NCBI GenBank assembly: GCA_963920665.1
Contig: OY987272.1
Location: 15,815,001 to 15,879,000 of the forward strand
DNA length: 64,000 bases
Reading direction: 5' to 3'
Origin: Straminergon stramineum
Taxonomy: Eukaryota > Streptophyta > Bryopsida > Hypnales > Calliergonaceae
The first letter of the stretch is position 1, and the number at the start of each line of letters is the position of its first letter. The position numbers were made by a program, and so were the translations under genes. Below are positions 1-11,333 of the stretch, in pieces. The notes under the pieces were generated by a model that saw nothing but the letters and a program-made list of their open reading frames with translations, ran no database searches and was not told where the DNA came from.

Positions 1-580
1 TTGATTATATGGCAAATTTCTTGACTTATACAACAATAATACATATAAAGAATACCTTCATAAAACTTCTTTGTTTCCTACATGAATACATAATAGATGT
101 ATAGTCCAAAAATCTTCAAATCACAATCATATCGTGATGCACTTTAGTTCCAATTTTTATTAATTTCAATGTATTTTGTTCTAGACCACTCATAAGTTAC
201 TAGAGCAAGGCAAAGTTCAAAACCTTGTCTAAGAAATACTAGACAACCAATAATGTATTTTCAATAAGATCCTAATAATGCAAAGAATAATTTTTAGAGA
301 TAACAATTTTTTTCAAAGGTTTAGTCATGCAAAAGTGGTACTTTTTGTTTTGTGCCACCTATATTTTGACCTTGAATAGTCCCCCTTCATTCACCCAAAG
401 GACACTATAAGCTCTCAAATATGTTATACTAAGAGCATTGCCACCATGGGGCAGCCAAATCCGCACAGCAAATGGCCTTTGGCGGGCTCACCAAGCCAAG
501 CCAGCACAATGACTTAGTTAAGTTATACCCCACTGGGACACACCATGTGGAGTTGTGGACCCAGGAAAGTGATTGTAGAC

Positions 581-655
581 CATTCTAATTGTAAAAGCAA
601 CATTCTAATTGTAAAAGCGACATTCTAATTGTAAAAGCGACATTCTAATTTTAAA
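581..655. repeat. 20-bp tandem repeat, 3.8 copies
   Basis: The unit CATTCTAATTGTAAAAGCGA is repeated at 581, 601 and 621 with a partial copy at 641. Only one base differs between the first unit and the next two, so the array is young or homogenised. No coding context is visible. Confidence 0.95.
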
Positions 656-1117
656 TACAGATTCTCAGTGACTGCTCCACTGTCTCACTGTCTTGGCCAT
701 TGCTGTGTCTGTGTCTTGTTTTCAAGCGAGCTTTTTGTTGCAATTGTTTGGAATTCTCTTGTTCTTGTTTTTGGTATTTTGCATTTTTTTGGATTTCAAT
801 TTATGGCTCCTCAAATGGGACTCTACAAATTGTTAAATTAAAAACTTTTATGTAATTTTTTTCATAAAACTAATGTATTTAAGATTCTTTTTTAAGAGCC
901 CTCAACAATAAAAATATCAACATTTACAGTGGACTTCATTGCAAAAATCATGAATAAAAAAATTATAATCATTCATCTTCAAAAAATGAATACTAAAACT
1001 AGAATTTAACAAGAATTTTTCAGAAATATAAACTACTGAGTACTAAAACTAATAACCTGGTATAATTTCTTTTGACTTTAAAGTATTTTCAACAATAGAA
1101 TTTGGTGCTTTAGGGAT

Positions 1118-1987
1118 TCATGGGTTGATTGGGAGTTTGGAAAAAAGAAATAACAGAATGAAAATTCTAAGCTTCCTCCCTCCCCTCCCCTCTTCCTCCC
1201 CCCTTGCAAGGCTACTTCGTCCACCCTGTGCCCTCCCATGGTCGCCCCCTGCCATCAATACGGAATCCCACCCAACAAGAAAACACGAAAGATAATGAAA
1301 AAAATAGTCGCACCTTGGGCTCTCTTCAACTCTCACTGTCCATGGGCCACAGTGGCCATGCTGGCTAACAGGAGTTGAAGAATGTTTTGGGAGCAACCAA
1401 TGGGAATCAAAGCGTTTCTTGCTTCCAGGCTGACCATTTATGAGGATTGATCTACGAGGATCGTAGAGACACAAGTAAATTACATGTGGGCTATGCTTCT
1501 TGAAATCGGAGGACCAACGTCCAGGCCAAGTGACAATATTTCTAGGTATATTTCTTTCACTTAGGATTGTTTTCTTGCAGGCAATTGGCGAACTTTTTGA
1601 CCAACAACTGAAAATTGGCCGGCCGCGGATGACAACTGAAACACAAGGGAATTCACATTGACCCACTGCTTCATCAGCCTTACATAGAGAGAATATTATG
1701 ATTCCTTGGCTACATAAGTCATGGCGGACATTGGAAACACGAGGCAGTGCAAAATCCCATTGTGGTATTGACATGTTCAAAAAAACAGAAGAAACACGTT
1801 GAAGAAAACAGAACAAACATGTTGAAGAAAACAGAATAAAGATGTTGACAAAAACCAAGAAAACATGTTGACAAAAAGAACAGTGCCAGGAAGTGTTTCT
1901 ATTTCCCACGGAAGTGTTTCTATTTCCCAAACTAGTAAAATGAATACCATAGCTTTCTAGCAGCTTTGGCAACTTTTTGTCTAACAA
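1118..1987 (-). CDS. Long open frame of doubtful coding status (289 codons)
   Basis: An uninterrupted minus-strand frame of 289 codons in otherwise AT-rich DNA. I recognise no domain. Its N-terminal part is created by in-frame tandem repeats (1771-1881, unit about 23 bp, and 1889-1929, unit 21 bp), which can keep a frame open by chance, and its C-terminal part is Gly/Arg-rich from a GC-rich patch. No intron signals or promoter are evident. It could be a captured gene fragment or a spurious frame; I favour spurious. Confidence 0.15.
   Translation of the reverse strand: MLDKKLPKLLESYGIHFTSLGNRNTSVGNRNTSWHCSFCQHVFLVFVNIFILFSSTCLFCFLQRVSSVFLNMSIPQWDFALPRVSNVRHDLCSQGIIIFSLCKADEAVGQCEFPCVSVVIRGRPIFSCWSKSSPIACKKTILSERNIPRNIVTWPGRWSSDFKKHSPHVIYLCLYDPRRSILINGQPGSKKRFDSHWLLPKHSSTPVSQHGHCGPWTVRVEESPRCDYFFHYLSCFLVGWDSVLMAGGDHGRAQGGRSSLARGEEEGRGGRKLRIFILLFLFSKLPINP
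1771..1929. repeat. Two adjacent minisatellites (about 23 bp and 21 bp units)
   Basis: About five imperfect copies of a 22-24 bp unit containing ACATGTTGA-like and GAAAACAGAA-like blocks begin at 1771, 1794, 1817, 1841 and 1863. They are followed by two nearly perfect copies of a 21 bp unit (GGAAGTGTTTCTATTTCCCA) at 1889 and 1910. Confidence 0.85.
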
Positions 1988-4465
1988 TTAATTAAAGTAC
2001 AGCAAACAATTAGGTAATGTAAACAATAATATATTAAAACCAGGCACCTTTAGAAAATTACGTAAACGAAGTTAGGCATTCATCCAAGTTGTTCTTACAA
2101 TTTTTAGATGGTTATTCCTACTTTCATTCAAGGCAACCACATTTACCAAAAGTTAACTCTTGTCTTGAACTTCAAACCATAAAACTCTCTACTTGAGTGT
2201 CATAGTTTTGTTTAGTGTTTGGAGTTCGTTATGTGTGAGGGATATGCCTTTTGTTAGTGAGCGATTGTGCATTAGAGCTTTCAAAATGACGAGGTAAAAA
2301 ATTTTACAATGTATATTTACAATTCTTGACAATGAAGAGATGCAAGATTGCATGGAGTGAGTTGAATTTCAAATATTTGAGAATCTTGTAATTTTTTGAG
2401 AAGGTTTTGGTGGTTTCATCCATCTTCTAAAACGGGTTTTTTTTGGTGTTAAAGGAACCAATGACAAAATTAGGTAAGATTTTCACAAAAATTCACAAAA
2501 AAAAATTTGGTTGGCAAGGGCTACCCTCAAAAGTCATGTGACCTCAAAATTTAGTTATTTTTGTTTTGGCTTTAAAATTTTATTGTTTTCATTTAAGCTT
2601 CATTCTACTATTTTTTAATAAGACCTCAAATAGACACTATGGTAACAAAGTGGACCAAGTTAGAAAGATAAAAGTTCACGTCTTAGACATGGGTACAAAG
2701 AGAATTATTTTGGGTACACATTTCAAAATATCTAGAAACACTCTTCTCATCTATTTGATGGAATCTCATTTTGACCAAGTTATAAAAAAAGTTCATCTTC
2801 TATATATTTCTAACAATTAGAAAAGAAAAGCATTTATTTTTTAGATTTTTTATTATACTTTTTTTTCTAACTTCAGAATTTTTTGGTTGAGCCGAAATTT
2901 TTGATAATAAATTCATTTGTAGTATTCTAATAACTTTTCATACTTCCTTTTTTTTTTCTTATTATTTTGCTAAAATATCATAGTATTCCTAGTTTTATTT
3001 CCAAATGCAACTAATATTATACATGTTTCACACATTTACCTTCACATTCCTTTGGAACGAACATTTATAAAGTTTATCATACACAAACTTTTAACATTGT
3101 TAACCTTGAAATTCCAAAGTGCCCCTTTTGGATTATTTTCATCATTTTGAAGTGCTTGTGAATCCAATAGACTTGTCCAATTCCATCTATTCAACTTTTC
3201 TAGGATGTTTGTGTTAGTTTTATAACATTTTTATTTTCTTATGGTACAAAATTTTCTTGTTCAAATATTATACAATTCAAATTGGGTGATTGCAAGAAAG
3301 ACTTGTCTTTTTTCATATCACATTTAGATTTTAGAGTGGTAGAATTGTCATCCGTTGCACCTTTGAAGCATGGTTGTAATGAACTTGAAATTTTTATTGA
3401 AAATGGTTGTATTGATTGTAATAATAACCCTTTTTTTTAATATTAAATGTATTATTTTATAATTAAATTCAAAATTTTAATTTGTCATACTTTTAAATTT
3501 AGGGTATTTTTGTACCAGAGAGTATTTAAAATTAATGATCTAGAGCTGAAATTTTTGTAGTCTATTCCCGCAATACATGGGCACATTCCTACCATTGATC
3601 ATCTAAAAATATATTATTTTGTGTCTTCCACATTCATACAAAGAAGGCTCCCTAGAAGTTGGAATGTGCACTTAAAAATATTGAAGATATTTTCAAGATC
3701 ATTTAAAAAAAAAAATCTCATCACTATCAAATCCTCATGGTGATGAAGATCAACATTTGCAATTCAATATTGAACCTTACAAAATGACTTCAATAAAGAA
3801 ATAATAGAATGCAACATTTGGTCCTGGTGCAGGAGTAGGAAAATTTTGAGATTCAAAAAAGTTATGGACAAATATAGAAACCAGAATTTGGTGGAATATT
3901 GACTTTAGGTGGCATTGCATTTTCAATATTGATTCATCATGACCAATTTCTTTTTAACTAAATGGTGATGTTCTTTCCATAAATAAATAAAATTTAAAAG
4001 ACATTGCATGCCTCATGCAATAATGCACCCAAACTTTCATGAAAAATAGAATTTTTGATGGAATTTTGAGACCATCAAATTTTTTTGGATATCCAAGCAT
4101 GTGAAAATAAACAACAAAAGATAAAAATGTATTTAAAATTTTTTTTTAGTCTATAAATTAAATTTTATATGATTTCTTGGTTATCTATTTAAAAATAATA
4201 ATATTGATGAATTTGTTTACTGAATATGCTCCTAAATGAATCTGAAATCAAATATGGGCAATTTCTACAACTCAAAGTTTGGATAGAAATGGATATATTT
4301 AGAACTAAAATGGCAATTTGAAATTCAATACTGAAAAGATTAATTAATTTTGAAATATTGAAAGAGTTGATTTATAGTTAATATGTACACATGGTAAGTT
4401 CAATTATTGTTTATTGTACTAATTCTATTCACTTTTAACTTGGTTTAAAAAATAGTGTTCTTAAC

Positions 4466-6683
4466 AAAGTGACTATGTAAACAAAGTCCATTAATCTTTG
4501 AGAAATCTTTTGAACAAAGCAAGTTGACCATACGGGGCACTTTCTTTGTAAAAAATATTTTCAAATCTCCTTATTTAGAGTTTTAAATTTTAAGCTCATA
4601 GAAAAAACATCTAGTGAAAATCACTAACATTAAATATCCAATCAAATTAACAAGGAATTTGAATTATTGGTTTATTGAATTGGAGTTGCAATGTTAATTT
4701 TCACCATGTGATTGAGAGAATAAGTTACCTATTTTGCATGAACTCCAAGGAAGCCCTCTTATTAATGCAAAATAATGGTATTTGTAATTAATCCCAATGC
4801 ACTACCTTCTAGGTCAATTGACAATGAGCTACAAACAAGACTATCTCTTGTGATTACAGGCACATGTGGTTTGGCCTCCTCCCACCCCCACGACACAACA
4901 AGAGTTGTTGATTGTGTTTAAAAAAATCCCACACCCACCCCTTGCTATAGATCTGAATTTTAGATTCATTTTTAGATTTCAGATCCAGTCATACATTTGG
5001 ATTTCAACCAATTTTAGAAATACAATACGGATGCATATCAGAAATACAATATGGTATTGATATTGAAATATGACATGGATATTGAAAACATTATTGATAC
5101 GAAAATACGAAAATAAACCCATATCGTTTGTTGTAGACAAAACATTTGGAGATTATAAATAGGGGGTCGGTTAGAAGTTGTGTTCAGGATTGGGGTTTGG
5201 GTTTGGCTCGGGGAAAGTGTGTGTTGTGGAGTTTTAAAAAATATTTAAACTGGGTTTGCTTATATTCACCTACAATTCTCATTTGGTTACTATCCACTCA
5301 GTGGTTGCCATGTGTACAAGGTTAAATACATAATTCTAAATTACTTGTGTTACTAGCTTCTCAACTACTTGTCCCTCACTATGCATTCAAAAGAGAAGAA
5401 TTATGAACTGTGGCATTCCAAAACCTCCTCTCTACTAGTTTACGAAAAATCACAAGGATTAGCCCTCTCAAACTTTTTTTTCCTATGTTTCCATTTGATT
5501 TGGTCTCAATCTAAATGAACATTTGTACTACAATGATTAGTCCCCTATTTTCACCATGAACCTTCAATTTTGATCAATTTTCACCATGAAATTGATATTT
5601 TTAAATCCAAAGTCAAATAGAATTACCTTGCAAAACTAAATTTCAACTTGAATTGATATTTTAAAAAATTAGTACAAACAAATACATCATTATAATAAAA
5701 AATTTGGACTTATAACATGGCATATGGTATTTTAAATATAGAAATTTCTTGAAAATTGATTTTCACTTCAATGATGAATGCTCTACACTAAACCAATATT
5801 TTGTTAAAATGGTGGTATTCATAGGCCATTTTTCTATTCATTTTCTAGGATTGGAATAGATTTCAAACTTCACAATCTAAAATCTAGGAGGGGTATACAT
5901 TTCAAATTGCATAGTCTAAACATTAAACTACTAAGTTTGTGGAATACCGCCATTTTAACAATATGTATGTTATTATCTTGTATGTGCATCTACAGGAGTG
6001 AAATTTTCCGATCTGTACACATACTTTGTGTTATTGTATATGATATGAATTTTCATACACACATTTTTCCTCACAAATTCATGATAATTTCAAATCTTAC
6101 CCACCACCCCCCCCCGGAAATTTTACAACTCATATATACTTCATGTGATTTCAATAGTGAAATTAAGAAATATGAAAAATAAATTCCACATAGATACATT
6201 GGCTAAATCACTGAATGGAGATAGAAATTGAAAATGATTGAAGCCTTCAATTGCAACTTGCTTACAGACATGCTCCTTTAGGGCTACCCCTATAAGGATG
6301 GGCCTATGACCATTGAGTTCTAGCCTCATTGTCCATCATTGTCATTTTTCAACTAGATATGAGTGAAAAAATTTATGTTTAATTCTTAGAGGTGAAATCA
6401 AATCCCTGCTATAAGTTGTAAAATTCTCAATCTTTTTTGGAAAAATTTGAAATTATTGTGAATTTCTTAAGAAAAAAATGAAGGAAATCCAGATGGAATG
6501 CAAATTATACTAAAAACATCTGAAATTTTCATTTTAGATGTATAATATCATGCTATAAACCAAAGTTATTGTTTCATTCTATAATGAGAAAATCAACAAA
6601 TCATAGATCCATAGTTATAGGCCCAAAGTTTATATTGCTTAAAAATATTGAAATTTAAGATTTTTTCAAATTGTCAATCAGAC
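4466..6683. other. Left-arm-only 2.2 kb block, no gene seen
   Basis: The right arm passes directly from the partner of 4465 (near 63590) to the partner of 6684, skipping this block. It is AT-rich, with small open frames of no recognised similarity and one short inverted repeat (5801-5961). I could not find clean terminal repeats or a target-site duplication, so it could be an insertion on the left or a deletion on the right. Confidence 0.75.
5801..5961. repeat. Short element with 20-bp inverted ends
   Basis: TTGTTAAAATGGTGGTATTC at 5801-5820 and its reverse complement with one mismatch at 5942-5961 bound about 120 bp. This is the size and form of a small MITE or foldback remnant, nested in the left-only block. 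No target duplication could be assigned. Confidence 0.6.
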
Positions 6684-7272
6684 AAGGAAGTGCAATGCAT
6701 AAGCATCATTTCATTAGTTGGCTTCAAATTCCAAAAATACCACTTTTGTGGCTAAAATTCACATCACGAATAAAGAGCAAGAAATCGTCCAAATACACTA
6801 CAAGGGGGATCCATGGATAAAGCATCTCCTTCTTTAGAAAAGTTCATAAGATCATAATGAGGGACTTTGCAATACTATTCACTAAAAATGTACTCCACTA
6901 CCCTCCAAATAAATAAATGGGATGAAAAAGCATTTTTTTCATCCACTCTCAGAAAAAGTCATCCACTAGATACTTAGTGTCTGCAGTAGCGATATAGGGT
7001 TAAGCAATCAAACAAGTCAAACGGCTCAACTCTCCTACATTAAAATTATGTTTAGTAATTGCAAAGTAGTCCAAGTCATGAAAAATAATGACAGGTCAAT
7101 ACAAACCTCGGCTACTGCCTTTCGGTAGGTCCTAACCGATGATTACTTTTATATCTAGGCTTGCTTTGCAATTTCCTTGTCCGTACTGTAATAATAAATG
7201 AATATTCTTTAAGGAACTACAGAAGTCCTGCATGCAGCGGCTCTTTCGGAAGCGCTTCGCGTGCGTGGCCAT

Positions 7273-7278
7273 TATAAA
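7273..7278 (+). promoter_or_regulatory. TATA box of left GDSL gene
   Basis: TATAAA lies 195 bp upstream of the GDSL start codon, in a GC-richer leader. The element and the sequence around it are conserved in the right copy (62993-62998). It is the only TATA-like element well placed for this gene. Confidence 0.6.
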
Positions 7279-7472
7279 GGTCGGAAATGATCTTGGGAAG
7301 ATCATCATCTGGAACTCATCTGATCATCATCTTCATCTCTTGGGAAGAGCGCGTGATCGATCAGATCTTACTAGCTGGCGTTGCAATTGTTCGCACTTGC
7401 AACATATTAATTGTTAAGACCTGCTATTGTGATAGCAATTTGTGACTAAAGGAGCTAGGTGGTGTGCGCATC

Positions 7473-9491
7473 ATGGCGCGAGCAAGGATGGTGTTGGGAG
7501 CTGGTGCGGTTCTGCTGGTCTGTGCGCTCTTCCAAGTCGCAGTGGCTGAGAATTCTACTCTGCCGCTCTGTGCTCAATCGGGTGTCTTCGCCTTCGGAGA
7601 CTCGCTGACTGACACTGGAAATGGTATTGGTGCGTTTCCTGACCAGTTTTCCAATGCGGAGACCCCACCCAATGGCCAGCAGTTTCCCATGCACTCTGCG
7701 GATCGATTCTGCGACGGCAAATTGTTGATTGACTTCCTTGGTAAGCATTGGATAACTACACTCGTGTTTCAATTCCATCAAGATTGAGTAATCATGCGGA
7801 TCACAGTGAGTGAGTGTCTTGCAGCGGTTCATTGAGTGTGAATCGGTCGATAGCTAGTAATTATTTCCTAGTTCTGCAATAATTTTGAGCCTTTTCGGAT
7901 TTGGATCTAGACAGAGTGTTCATGTTTGGTGTTAGTAGTGCTGTGCGGCGATCCATAGCTGGGATGCGTCGTACATGAATCAGTGGTCAACTACTATTCT
8001 AGATTTCTAGCTAGTTCTCCAAGAAATAACAGATTCCAGATGTTAACTAGTAAAATCTGTTTGGTTTCGGACGCTATTTGGATTCGGTATCGATTAATCT
8101 GATTTTGGTTTTTGGATCCCGGTGCAGCCTTTGGAGTGAATAGACGGCCCATCTACCCAGTGCTAAGAGGAATAGCAGGCGATTTCAGATTCGGAACCAA
8201 CTTTGCCTCGTACGGTGCTCCCGCTCGGACTGTGAAAGTGTGGCGCAAGGATTCCGGATTCAACACGCCCTTCTCCCTGGATGTGCAGCTCCAGTGGTTT
8301 CACCGCTACGCGATCCGTGTCTGGTTTTACGAGAAATACCCCTCTACTAGTAAGATTTCTTTGACGCCCACGCAGTTCTTCATGCTTCTCACAACACCAA
8401 CCAGAGCTTCTTGAAATGCATTTCTAATCAATTTTATTTAAACGAAATATTAGATTATTACCGACGAGTCCTTGATGCGAAAGTCTTACATGTAATGTGC
8501 CTCTTGCAGCTGGATTCGTGCAGAGCCTGCCGAAGCTGTCCACTTTCAACGAGTCTCTGTTCGTGGTGTACGCTGGCTACCAGGACTACTTCTTCAGCTT
8601 GTACGACGGGAGTCTCACAATCAAGCAGACCAAGAAAATCATTCCCGATGTCGTGAAAGCCATCGAAGATCACATCGTCGTAAGTAGCAGGCTTCTCCTT
8701 CACCGCCTTCCATTCTGCGCATGCAGTTTTCATTTCCCAGCTTCTAATTTTCTATTGCATTTGATTATCAGTAAACTGGTCGACTGAAACTGAGAACCAT
8801 GAACCAATAAGAGACAGACTGTAGTATTTTCAGCATCGCTGCATTAGATTTGACCTAATTTTATCCTGGGTGACCTCGATTACAGGGCATGGTGACTCCG
8901 TACTTGTACATCCCTCCTGCCAGCCCTTCCTTGTACCTGCCCATCGCCACGCAAATCCTGGTGGTGAACCTCCCCCCTCTGGGCTGCATCCCCGCGCTTC
9001 TCACCCTCTTCAAGGGCAAGGGTCTGGAGTACGACTCCTTCGGTTGCATCAAGACGCTGAACGACATCAGCAATGGGCACAATAAGGCGCTGAAATACAA
9101 GGTGGAGGAGCTCAGGAAGACTTACCCTCACATCCAGATTCTCTACGGTGACGGTTACGCAGTTTACGAGGACATCCTGAAGCACCCCGAGAGCTACAAC
9201 GTGACGGCGCCCCTGAAGGCGTGCTGCGGCGTCGGCGGCGACTACAACTTCAACACGAAGGTGAGATGCGGGCATGCGGGATTTGTCGATGGCAAGTTTG
9301 TGAACTTGACGATGACGCTGCCGTCGCAGCCGTGCAAGGATGAGTCTTCCGTCTTGAGCTGGGATGGGATCCACACGTCCAATACGTTCAACAAAGCGGC
9401 GGCCACGGCGTTTCTGTCGGGAGAGCATATTACTCCTGCTGGTGGCCTTGGCTGCTCCCCAAACTTTACCTACTGGGATTCTAGCAGTTAG
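7473..9491 (+). CDS. Secreted GDSL esterase/lipase, left copy (4 exons)
   Basis: Predicted GDSL-family (SGNH hydrolase) esterase of 421 residues, probably secreted or cell-wall-acting; substrate unknown. Exons 7473-7740, 8128-8349, 8510-8679 and 8886-9491 join in frame with GT-AG introns. I start at ATG 7473; the open frame begins earlier only through a GTG. Residues 1-25 form a hydrophobic signal peptide ending AVA. Block I has GDS with nucleophile Ser44; block II is GTNFASYGA (112-120); NLPPLGC is present; the catalytic Asp/His pair is DGIH (Asp380, His383). Oddity: the usual block III GxND reads GYQDY (186-190), so the oxyanion-hole Asn is Gln188, which could alter or lower activity. The right copy is nearly identical. 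The family call is firm. Confidence 0.93.
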
Positions 9492-10766
9492 GTGCGCGCT
9501 TGCTGACGCGGAAGTAGGTCTCGAATCTGATTTTTCTCAATAAGGCAAGGATTCCCCTGAAATGGGACACCTGTAGAAGCGGCTACCTCATGTCGCCATT
9601 GCCGGATGAAAGAGGGGGTCAGCACCTCCTGCCCCATCTCTATCAAAGGAGTGAAGGACATCCAGCGCATTTGGAATTTCCCTCGTCCACCCAAAGTTCA
9701 ATATTTTATATTTATTTAAATCAAATCAAATGATATTAGCCAATAATAGAGATTATTCCTTCGTATTTATCCTACATTGAGCTACATGCCTGGTTATTGT
9801 AGGTAACTAGCTACGTGCTTAATAGTGCTCTAGTACAAGCCTACATTTTATTGGTACAAAGGACTTAGGTACCAATATATCATGAAAATATGAGAAGGCG
9901 ATGAATTGTGGTGGACAATTGAAGAACTAAATCTCATTCTTGAAGGGTTCCAATGATGATGCCGAGGTTGTTGGTTTTACGGACTATCCCCCGAAATTGT
10001 CAATGAAGTGGTCTATATAGTGTTATCTTGAGATTTTTGGCTAGTACTTAGTTACCTATTGATTTTAAAGAAGATGTACACCACCTCAACATTTTGTTAA
10101 ATGGTAGTTTATATCTTTTGCCCAACTCTTTTGCAAAATTTGGCCAATAGATTGCATTTGTATGTTGAGTGTAAGCTTAATTGAGTTTCATTTTGTTCTA
10201 GCTTGACAAATGAATTAGATGAATACAAAAAACATGCCGATCAAACAAACTAAGTCTCCTTTTGTGTACACTAGTTTGCTTTATCATGAACTTGATCGCT
10301 TTCCTACTTCACAACTTTCCTAAACAAATTATGCACAACTACAAGTCATTCCTAAGTCTGAAGTTAACTATTGGGTAATATAGAGTCTACACTCTAGATT
10401 ATAGGGGTATATAGTATCTGAGAGTCACTAGACATTACTCGTGGGCTTGAGACTATTAATGTACATATTCTAATCAATGTACTAGGGTTTAAAAAAAACC
10501 CAAGTAATTTCTCTTTAGTTTTCATGTAGATTTTGTGAATGATATACGTACAATCTAAGCCTATTTGCAACATATCTAAAACTCTTTATTTTAATAAGTC
10601 GACCAAAGATTTGGAGGACAGAAGGTGAAGGGGAAGAACATGAGCAAGGTTGTAAACTTCAATAGCACCAAGTTGTCATGGTAGGGAGGTTAGCTTCCCA
10701 AGGGACAATCCGATCCAATTTCTTAATAAGGTTACTTATGAGCAAGAGTTTCAGTTCCTTGTTTAA
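9492..10766. other. 3' flank of GDSL gene, shared by both arms
   Basis: Noncoding sequence matched in the right arm (about 59500-60779). The first 270 bp are essentially identical between arms; beyond about 9760 substitutions start to accumulate. No further gene, tRNA or clear poly(A) signal was identified with confidence. Confidence 0.6.
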
Positions 10767-11329
10767 CCCTTAAAGGACAATTGTCCGTTGAACGGACAAT
10801 TGAAATCTGGGTAGGTTCCTATGAAGTCAATTTTGGTTGGATGTTCACGAATTTTTGGTACGTGGTGTAAACATGTACCCCTTAAGTGGGAATATAAATT
10901 TTTTTTTGATCAGATGCCCGGATCAAAAGTTATGCTACCTTGAATTTTTTTTTTAATCAGGCAGCTTTTGCAAACCTCCTCCTTTACTTCTGAAATTTTA
11001 CAGGTATGTAATTTACATGATTTCAGATACAAATGTAAAAAAAATAACCATGTATAGTGTAAAAATCTCACTTTCACAGGAGTTAAAGTCTGCTGGCCCT
11101 GTCGGGTAGGGTCAAAAAAAACTTTTTCTTCTAACTTCAAACGTTATAATCTTTCAATCCGTGCGGTCAAAGTTTCTCAAATTTTTTCCACATATTCCCA
11201 TAGTAGTCTAGTACAAATTTGTACGGTTGAATTTTGAAAAAAAACATTTTTTTTCATTTTTTTCTTATTGTTCTAAGAAGTGGCAGTTTTTCACAGTTTG
11301 TACCCCAGATGTGCCTCGTCCTTTAGGGG
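10767..11329. mobile_element. piggyBac-like MITE, left arm only
   Basis: A 563 bp element flanked by TTAA on both sides (10763-10766 and 11330-11333). Ends are CCCTTAAAGGACAA and, read inward from the other side, CCCCTAAAGGACGA, so the terminal inverted repeats begin CCC next to TTAA, the signature of piggyBac-type elements. The interior has no transposase. In the right arm the equivalent place (near 59490) has a single TTAA plus 14 bases absent on the left, and no element, so it inserted after the arms were duplicated. Confidence 0.85.
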
Positions 11330-11333
11330 TTAA

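Larger units (their letters stand above)
1..4039. other. AT-rich flank, no recognised gene
   Basis: AT-rich DNA outside the part of the left arm that can be compared inside this window. Because the right arm runs off the end at 64000, this stretch may also be duplicated beyond the window. I see short tandem repeats (581-655 and 1771-1929) and one long minus-strand open frame (1118-1987) described separately; otherwise only homopolymer-rich sequence with no convincing exon. Confidence 0.6.

Noticed and set aside
8880..9428. 182-codon antisense frame opposite GDSL exon 4 (and its mirror at 60843-61391)
   Set aside because: It is a GC-rich shadow of the GDSL coding strand, Arg-rich without domains, and crosses the exon 4 acceptor.
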